The translations under genes and the position numbers were made by a program. 64,000 nt of DNA, from contig JADKAQ010000017.1 in the NCBI GenBank assembly GCA_016719105.1, positions 124,001 to 188,000 of the forward strand, given 5' to 3'. The stretch is from Gemmatimonadota bacterium (GTDB lineage Bacteria; Gemmatimonadota; Gemmatimonadetes; Gemmatimonadales; Gemmatimonadaceae). The notes beneath the pieces were generated by a model. That model saw only the letters and a program-made list of their open reading frames with translations. It had not been told where the DNA came from and ran no database searches. Numbering within the stretch: the first letter of the stretch is position 1; each line of letters opens with the position of its first letter. Below are positions 58,392 through 64,000 of the stretch, one piece after another.

Positions 58392-60260
58392 TCACTTGCG
58401 CCCCAGCCATGACGCGCGGAACGCCCGAATCGCGTCGGTCACCGTCTCGCCCGCCGCCTCGAACGGGACGATCTCGATGCGCGGGCTCTCCGAGAGCGTC
58501 ACCATCGCGTTGATCGTCTTCCCGCGCGACTCGAACACCAGCGGAAGCTGATCACCCGGCTTGTGCGCGGCCAGCACGGCGCCCCAGTCATCGGCGCTGG
58601 CGAGCGCCCGACCGTCGAGCGAGACCAGCCGATCATTGCGGTCGACGCCGGCCGCATACAACGGCGACCCGATCGGCGTCACGCCTGTCACGGCGGCCTT
58701 GCCTGCCTCGTAGCGCAGCCCCACGTCGCCGATCCACGCGCGCCCGGCGCGCGACGGGCGCAGCACGAAGCCCCCCTGCCGCAACAGTTCCGCGTATGGC
58801 GCGGCTTCGCGCCCTTCGATGTAGCGGTTGAAGAAATCGGTGGCGAACGCGGCATCGCCGGTCACGCGCGCCAGCGCGGCGCGTGCGTCGGCGACGCTGT
58901 ACGGCTTCACCGGGGCATAGTTCCGTTGCTGCACACCATGCCTCGACCACATCTCGCGCATGAAGTCGTCGAGCGACTTGCCGCGCGCACGCAACGTGAG
59001 GTCGAGCGCGAGCCCGATGGCCTGGCCAAAGGGGTAGTACGAGATGAAGGTGTTCCCCTTGTTCTGCGGGTCGATGGAGACGGCGGCGTCGGTGAACGGC
59101 GCCTGCTGGCTCATCTCGACCGCCGAGAAGAAGCGGCGCCCCGGCGCGTGCATCACCAGGTTCACCGCCCCGGCCATGTCCTCCGCGAACTCGGCGTCGC
59201 TCTGCAGCTCGGCGCGCCGCATGGCCAGCGGGCCGTAGTAGCTGGTGAACCCTTCCGCCAGCCACAATTCGCCGGACATGTTCGCTTCCTCGAACGAGAA
59301 CGGCTCGAGCGCCTTGGGACGGATGCGCTCCACGTTCCACGCATGGAAGAACTCGTGCGCCACCGTCCCGAGCAGGTCGGTCATGGAGCGGGCGAGTGAT
59401 CCCGTGCTGGTGAGCGAGGTCGAGTTGCGATGCTCCATCCCATCGCCGGCCGCCCACGGGAGATAGTCGGCAAGGAAGGTGTAGGTCCCACCGTCGAACT
59501 CGGGGAGGGTGCCAAAGACCTTCGCCTCCTGCTCTACGATCTGCCGGGTCGCGTCAACAAAGCGCTGCGCCTCCTCGGCGGTGCCCAGGTGGTGCAGCGC
59601 GATGCGCAGCTTCTGTGACTTGCCATTGGTGGTCGCGTCCCACTCGTACCAGGACTGCGCGCCCAGGTGCGTGGGCGAGTCCATGAAGTACTGCAGGTGC
59701 GGGGCGGTGAAGGTCGAGGAGTCCTTCGTGGGGAAGAGCTGCGTCGCCACCGTCCACGAGGAATCGGGGCGATGGAACGTCACGCGAATGGGACGCGACT
59801 CGAGCCCGCGCGCCCACGCGAAGGTCGCCGGGATGTTGAGGTGCGCCATGCTGCGATCGATCCCGGCGTAGGTGCCGTCGCCGCGGTCGCCGAACAGCGT
59901 ATAGGTCACCTTCACGGTGCCGTCGTGTCCGCGCACATCCCACTGGTGCGGGTTGGGGCGCGTTACCGTGAGCGCGCGCCCCTTGGAGTCGACCGCCTTG
60001 AGGGCGTAGACGTTCTTCGCGAACTCGTGCAGGGCGTAGCGCCCGGGCGAGCTGCGGCTCATGCGGAGCTGCAGCGCCCCCGGCGGCACGGCGCGAAAGG
60101 TCACCGCGACCTCCGCCTCGTGGTGCGCGGCATTGGGAAAGGCGATGGCATACTCGACCGCTGCCCCGCGCGCGGCAGCGTTAGGCGCGCGCTGGGCCTG
60201 CGCGGCGAGCGAGTGGGGAAGGGCGACGACGGCGGCGAACGCGAGGGGCGACAGGCGCAT
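58392..60260 (-). CDS. M61-family (glycyl) aminopeptidase with PDZ domain
   Basis: 622 residues from the ATG at 60260. A signal peptide (MRLSPLAFAAVVALPHSLAA) points to the periplasm. The M61 N-terminal domain has RYALHEFAKNVYALKAVDSK and HQWDVRGHDGTVKVTYTLFG. The zinc site is LGTVAHEFFHAWNVERIRPK, HExxH at His302/His306, with the third ligand Glu in NMSGELWLAEGFTSYYG. A PDZ domain closes the protein (GLRYEAGKAAVTGVTPIGSP, LYAAGVDRNDRLVSLDGRAL). M61 enzymes remove N-terminal glycine or alanine from peptides. It begins the operon-like run that continues into the toxin-like lipoprotein, with only 7 bp between genes. Confidence 0.92.
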   Translation of the reverse strand: MRLSPLAFAAVVALPHSLAAQAQRAPNAAARGAAVEYAIAFPNAAHHEAEVAVTFRAVPPGALQLRMSRSSPGRYALHEFAKNVYALKAVDSKGRALTVTRPNPHQWDVRGHDGTVKVTYTLFGDRGDGTYAGIDRSMAHLNIPATFAWARGLESRPIRVTFHRPDSSWTVATQLFPTKDSSTFTAPHLQYFMDSPTHLGAQSWYEWDATTNGKSQKLRIALHHLGTAEEAQRFVDATRQIVEQEAKVFGTLPEFDGGTYTFLADYLPWAAGDGMEHRNSTSLTSTGSLARSMTDLLGTVAHEFFHAWNVERIRPKALEPFSFEEANMSGELWLAEGFTSYYGPLAMRRAELQSDAEFAEDMAGAVNLVMHAPGRRFFSAVEMSQQAPFTDAAVSIDPQNKGNTFISYYPFGQAIGLALDLTLRARGKSLDDFMREMWSRHGVQQRNYAPVKPYSVADARAALARVTGDAAFATDFFNRYIEGREAAPYAELLRQGGFVLRPSRAGRAWIGDVGLRYEAGKAAVTGVTPIGSPLYAAGVDRNDRLVSLDGRALASADDWGAVLAAHKPGDQLPLVFESRGKTINAMVTLSESPRIEIVPFEAAGETVTDAIRAFRASWLGRK

Positions 60261-60392
60261 GGCGACGGGGAGCGATGGACGGGCCACGGACCCAACGCGG
60301 GACCCGGCGCAGGAGAATCTACGGCCCGGGCGAGGGGGGGCTACCGTCCAACGCCCCCCGTCGTGGTGCCCCCCCCCGCTCGCGCGCTGCCG

Positions 60393-61916
60393 CTACTTCT
60401 TCTTGGGCGCCTCGTACTTCGGCCGGCGTCCGCCCGTCCAGATCACCAGCGAACCGCACCCGTCCAGCGTCTGGAACTGCACCGGGACGCTCCCCCCGCG
60501 CGGGTAGACCTCCATGGCGCGGATCTCCTGCACGTTGACGAACGCGTCGATGTCGCCGTCCACGTTCATGACCTTCATCCCGTCGATGAAGACGGCGGGG
60601 TAGCAGAAGGCGCTGAAGCCCATGCCGCGCATCAGGATTCGGCTGCCGAACTGCCCGGGGATCACCTGCACCCCGGGAGTCATGCGCAGCAGGTCGGCCA
60701 TGAAGAACGGGTTGCGCTTCTCGATGTCGTCCTCGTCCAGGAAGGTCCCGAAGCCGCGCTTGCGTCGCTCCTCGAAGTCGCGCATCTCGCGCGACGCAAA
60801 GACGCGCTTTGCCGTCACCTTCACTGTATCCAGGTACGTGCCGAACGACTCGAGACGCAGGTCCGTCACCGTTTCGTTCCCTTCCATGATGTCGATGGCG
60901 TGGCGCTGCGGGAGAAAGCCTAACGCGCGCGCCTCCATCGTGTACGTCCCGGCCGGGAGCTCCTGCATGCGGTACGCCCCGGTGGAGGTCGTCGCCACCT
61001 CGACCCCGCTCCCCCAGAACGTGAGGCGCGCCCCCTCGAGCGGCTCTCCGTCTGGACGGCGCACGACGCCGCGCAGCACGCCGTTGCCACGAAGCACGGT
61101 GGTGGTGATGCCGGTCGAGTCGGCGGTGGAGTCACGCAGCGACACCGCACGCGACGGTCCCACGAAGAGGTCGCGCCGCAGGAGCCCCGTCGACGGCACC
61201 TCCAACTCGGCGAATCCGCTCGAGTCGGTCGCGTTCCAGGCGTGCAGCATCACCGTCCCGCCCATGGGGACGCCGCAGATTGCCACACCGCCCACCTCGC
61301 TCGTTTCCCCCTGCACCGACGGCGTGACGCGCTGGATCCCCTCACCACCGATCGTGATCTCCGACCATTGCACCTTGACCGTCGACTTCGGGCGCGTCAG
61401 CCCATCGACCGCCGAACGCACGAAGCCGACAAAGACGCCGAGCGAGTCGCTGATGGCCCTGGGGCCGCAGAGCGCGGTGCGCAACGTGAAGGCCGAGGGC
61501 ACCGCCAGCGGGGCGCGCAGGTCGCCGCTCGTGCGCACGTCCACGCGCACCAGTGGCGGGGTGATCCCTAACGAGTCGATCAGCGCGTGGTAGAAGCCCA
61601 GCAGGTAGGTCCCGGCCTGCACGGAATCGAACGCGAAGGCCCCGTTCTCCCCCGTTTCCACCGACCGCGCCTGTGTTGCCTCGCGTGCCGACACGAGCTG
61701 CACCACCGCCCGGGCCAGCGGGCGCATGGCGAGCGAATCGAAGACGACGCCCGAAAGGCGCGCGCGCACGGAGGGGGACTCCTGCGCCGCGAGCCCCCCC
61801 GGAGCGAACCCCAGCGCGATCGCCAGCGCCAACGCCGCCCCCACGCGTTGCGCCTGACGCCGCCTCGTACACCGCGCGCGTGGCACCCTCCGCTCCAATC
61901 TTGCCCAGTGCATCAT
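60393..61916 (-). CDS. Secreted carboxypeptidase-regulatory-like plus TonB-plug protein (no barrel)
   Basis: 507 residues from the ATG at 61916. A signal peptide (RVGAALALAIALGFAPGGLA) is followed by two carboxypeptidase-regulatory-like beta-sandwich domains (LSGVVFDSLAMRPLARAVVQ and LRGVVRRPDGEPLEGARLTF, each with a GxFxFDxxxxGTYxL-type end). A plug-like end follows: NPFFMADLLRMTPGVQVIPG, RILMRGMGFSAFCYPAVFID and IRAMEVYPRGGSVPVQFQTL, closing GCGSLVIWTGGRRP. There is no beta-barrel. Such plug-only proteins may dock with a separate barrel or bind ligand. It is paralogous to the neighbour at 62057 (same order and lengths). Confidence 0.75.
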   Translation of the reverse strand: MMHWARLERRVPRARCTRRRQAQRVGAALALAIALGFAPGGLAAQESPSVRARLSGVVFDSLAMRPLARAVVQLVSAREATQARSVETGENGAFAFDSVQAGTYLLGFYHALIDSLGITPPLVRVDVRTSGDLRAPLAVPSAFTLRTALCGPRAISDSLGVFVGFVRSAVDGLTRPKSTVKVQWSEITIGGEGIQRVTPSVQGETSEVGGVAICGVPMGGTVMLHAWNATDSSGFAELEVPSTGLLRRDLFVGPSRAVSLRDSTADSTGITTTVLRGNGVLRGVVRRPDGEPLEGARLTFWGSGVEVATTSTGAYRMQELPAGTYTMEARALGFLPQRHAIDIMEGNETVTDLRLESFGTYLDTVKVTAKRVFASREMRDFEERRKRGFGTFLDEDDIEKRNPFFMADLLRMTPGVQVIPGQFGSRILMRGMGFSAFCYPAVFIDGMKVMNVDGDIDAFVNVQEIRAMEVYPRGGSVPVQFQTLDGCGSLVIWTGGRRPKYEAPKKK

Positions 61917-62056
61917 CGCCCGTCTCCTCTGCGGTGTCCCACGCGTCGCGCCCCCGATAGCGACTGATACCTCCACGATGCCCGAACGGTACCACCGGCG
62001 CGAGCGGAGTTCGGCGTCGCGCCGCGCCGGCCGACGAACCCCGGTCGACGTCACCC

Positions 62057-63496
62057 CTACGGCGTGCGCGGAACCTCCCGTCCCCGTTTCGCCAGCCATC
62101 CACGCGCGCCGGTCCAGACGACCACCGTGCCGCACGTCAGCGACTGATACTCCGCAGGCGCCTGGATGCGCCGTGGGTAGACCTCGATCGCCCGCACGAT
62201 GCTCGCCGGGATCAGGTCGTCGATGCTGCTCTCGTGTCGCGGGACATGGATCCCATCGATGATGAGCTTCGGCTCGCACTGTCCTTCACCCGCGAGGCTG
62301 CGCATCGCCACCGCTCGCGCCCCGTCCACCGTGACCACCTCCACACCGGCAATGCCGCGCATCAGGTCGGTGAAGCTCAACGGTCGCCGGCGTTCCACGT
62401 CGTCCGGGTCCAGGAAGACCCCCTGCGACAGCGCCTTGCGTCGCGTGAAGCCGGCCAGGTTGTCGCCCAGCGCCGGACGCCCCCCGAAGACCCGCACGGT
62501 GTCGATCGTGGTCGGGAACTCCTCCAGCGGGAGGTCGACCACCAGCTCCTGGCGCGCCACCAGGTCGATGAGTTCGCGGCGCGGGGCGTAGCCAAGCGCG
62601 CGCAACTCCAGCATTCGCGTCCCGCTCGGGACCCCCGCGAGGGTGAACTCGCCGCGGTCGTTGCTGCGCACCTCACGCGTCTCGCCGTACAGGCGCACGC
62701 GCGCGCCCGCGAGCGCGGCGCCATACGGGGTGCGTACCGTCCCGCGCACCGTGCTCGATGCCCCCTCCCTCGTGGCGACGAAGAGGTCGCGCACCAGCAG
62801 CCCGTCGTTGGGGACGCTCACTTCCAGCGTCGCGCCGGAGTCGCGCCCCGCCGCGGCGTTCACGAGCACCAGCCCGCCGGCGGGGACCTGGCAGAGGGAG
62901 AACCAGCCATCCTCGCCCGCGTGCGCCGTCACCTCACGCACCCGCACTTCGGCCCCGCGCTTGCCGATCACGATCTCGCTCCAGCGCGCCCGCACCGTCG
63001 CCTCGGGCTCGGCCCCGGTCGTGCTGGCGCTGCGCACGAATCCCACCACCGCGCCTGACGAGTCGCGCGTGGCGCCGCTGCCGCACGCCTGTCGCAGGAC
63101 CGTCGTCACCGATGGGACGGCCAGGTCGATGGCGTGCACCGACTCGTCCTGCACCTCCACGCGCGACAGTGGCGACTCGACGCCAAGCGAATCGAGCTTG
63201 GGGTGGAAGAAGCCGAGCAGGAAGCGCCCGCGCTCCACCGGGGGAAAGGCGAAGCGCCCGGTGGAATCGGAGGTCACCGCCAGCCGCAGTGTCCCGTTGA
63301 GCGCGACCAGCTGCACCAGCGCCCCGGACAGCGTCGCGCGTGAGATGCTGTCGTACACCACGCCGACCACGCGCCCCACCGGCCTGGGTTGCACGGCCAT
63401 CGACGGCCATGCGGAAACGGGCGAGGCGGGCGTGACCAGCCCCGCCAGCGCCACGCCGGCCATCGCCACTCCCCACGCGCCCTGCCGAAGCGTCAC
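62057..63496 (-). CDS. Paralogue of the secreted plug-domain protein
   Basis: 479 residues from a GTG at 63496, one base after the stop of the upstream dehydrogenase. The signal is WGVAMAGVALAGLVTPASPV. Carboxypeptidase-regulatory-like units: VVGVVYDSISRATLSGALVQ and VRGTVRTPYGAALAGARVRL, each followed by GxFxFPxVxxGRFLLG- or GEFTLAGVPSGTRMLEL-type ends. The plug-like end reads LSFTDLMRGIAGVEVVTVDG, ARAVAMRSLAGEGQCEPKLI and IVRAIEVYPRRIQAPAEYQS, closing TCGTVVVWTGARGW. The same architecture, order of motifs and final Cys-Gly-x-V-x-x-W-T-G as 60393 show tandem duplication. Adjacent genes differ by an extra basic tail here. Confidence 0.75.
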   Translation of the reverse strand: MTLRQGAWGVAMAGVALAGLVTPASPVSAWPSMAVQPRPVGRVVGVVYDSISRATLSGALVQLVALNGTLRLAVTSDSTGRFAFPPVERGRFLLGFFHPKLDSLGVESPLSRVEVQDESVHAIDLAVPSVTTVLRQACGSGATRDSSGAVVGFVRSASTTGAEPEATVRARWSEIVIGKRGAEVRVREVTAHAGEDGWFSLCQVPAGGLVLVNAAAGRDSGATLEVSVPNDGLLVRDLFVATREGASSTVRGTVRTPYGAALAGARVRLYGETREVRSNDRGEFTLAGVPSGTRMLELRALGYAPRRELIDLVARQELVVDLPLEEFPTTIDTVRVFGGRPALGDNLAGFTRRKALSQGVFLDPDDVERRRPLSFTDLMRGIAGVEVVTVDGARAVAMRSLAGEGQCEPKLIIDGIHVPRHESSIDDLIPASIVRAIEVYPRRIQAPAEYQSLTCGTVVVWTGARGWLAKRGREVPRTP

Positions 63497-63497
63497 A

Positions 63498-64000
63498 TCA
63501 CCCCGCGAAATCGTTCGGGATCGGGACGTCGCCGCCGTAGTCGTAGAAGCCACGCCCGTTCTTCTTCCCCAGCATCCCGGCCGCCACCATGCGCACCAGC
63601 AGCGGGGGAGGGGCATAGCGCTGCTCCCGATACGCCCCCCACATGATTTCGGCCACGCGATGCAGCGTGTCCAGCCCCACGAAGTCACAAAGTGCGAGCG
63701 GCCCCATCGGGTGGCCCGCCCCGAGCTGCATCCCGACGTCGATGTCGGCGACCGACGCCACGCCGCGCTCCAGGGCGCGCACGGCATCGAGCATGTAGGG
63801 GACGAGCAGGAGATTCACCACGAAGCCCGGCGAGTCCTTCGACGCGATCGGCTCCTTCCCGATCGCCCGCACGAAGTCGAACGCCGCGCGCATCGTCGCT
63901 TCGCTCGTGGTGATCGTGCGCACCACCTCCACCAGCCGCATCGCCGGAACGGGGTTGAAGAAGTGCAGCCCGATGAAGCGATCACCCCGTGTCGTCGCCG
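63498..64000 (-). CDS. 3-hydroxyacyl-CoA dehydrogenase (5' end outside window)
   Basis: The visible 167 residues are the C-terminal part of a 3-hydroxybutyryl-CoA dehydrogenase-type enzyme: RFIGLHFFNPVPAMRLVEVV at the edge (the catalytic His is in FIGLHFFNP), then KDSPGFVVNLLLVPYMLDAV, GAGHPMGPLALCDFVGLDTL and LGKKNGRGFYDYGGDVPIPN. It oxidises 3-hydroxyacyl-CoA with NAD+. The Rossmann NAD domain lies beyond 64000. It could serve the aryl-CoA pathway at 50598-57251, but two secreted-protein genes and a peptidase gene intervene, so this is only a suggestion. The next gene's GTG follows its stop by one base. Confidence 0.92.
   Translation of the reverse strand, partial: ATTRGDRFIGLHFFNPVPAMRLVEVVRTITTSEATMRAAFDFVRAIGKEPIASKDSPGFVVNLLLVPYMLDAVRALERGVASVADIDVGMQLGAGHPMGPLALCDFVGLDTLHRVAEIMWGAYREQRYAPPPLLVRMVAAGMLGKKNGRGFYDYGGDVPIPNDFAG

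Noticed and set aside
60393..63496. Complete TonB receptors
   Set aside because: Both proteins end right after the plug-like part; no room or sequence for a beta-barrel.
1..64000. tRNA, rRNA, CRISPR arrays, prophage or insertion sequences
   Set aside because: No cloverleaf, repeat-spacer series, transposase or phage gene could be recognised; the tandem repeats found lack spacers.

Overview
The window is about 64 kb of very GC-rich, gene-dense bacterial chromosome with short intergenic gaps. I see no rRNA, tRNA, CRISPR array, insertion sequence or prophage. Gene content (plug-only secreted proteins, DUF1501/DUF1800 pair, PEP-CTERM protein, many kinases) and a strongly enriched word CGTTAGGC/GCCTAACG fit a free-living, diderm, heterotrophic member of Gemmatimonadota. 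That assignment is inference from style, not a database result.

Layout. 1-5000: the 5' part of rho (minus strand, cut by the window edge), an orphan histidine-kinase-like protein without ATPase domain, a TPR protein and a class A penicillin-binding protein. 5004-5120: an inverted array of 8-bp repeats. 5121-9292: a PLP-dependent dehydratase and a DUF1501/DUF1800 secreted pair. 9388-19590: a chemotaxis locus in one direction: STAS protein, cheY, cheA, cheW, MCP, a CheR-CheD fusion, a CheZ-like protein, cheB and a REC-REC-CheX fusion. 19749-25103: outer-membrane protein, orphan OmpR-type regulator, two unknown proteins and an EF-G-like GTPase. 25193-34039: metallo-beta-lactamase-fold lipoprotein, multi-PAS kinase, a 14-repeat propeller lipoprotein and an HNOBA-GAF hybrid kinase. 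34145-45208: mixed housekeeping and envelope genes, including ATP-grasp, thyX, FAD-linked oxidase, TonB-like, PEP-CTERM, small flagellar-rod-like and patatin genes. 45353-50582: TonB-dependent receptor, MATE pump and polyferredoxin-like membrane protein.

50598-60260 (all minus strand, read from high to low coordinates) is one tight transcription unit. It runs: M61 peptidase, lipoprotein with a polymorphic-toxin-like nuclease domain, small acidic protein (possible immunity partner), 2-aminobenzoyl-CoA monooxygenase/reductase, enoyl-CoA hydratase, acyl-CoA dehydrogenase, benzoate/2-aminobenzoate-CoA ligase and RidA. The last five make a coherent anthranilate-type aerobic CoA catabolic pathway. 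60393-64000 holds two paralogous secreted plug-domain proteins and the 3' part of a 3-hydroxyacyl-CoA dehydrogenase.

Three genes (cheA, the metallo-beta-lactamase gene and the PAS kinase) are each broken by what looks like a one-base indel while both sides stay well conserved. Assembly error is the simplest explanation.
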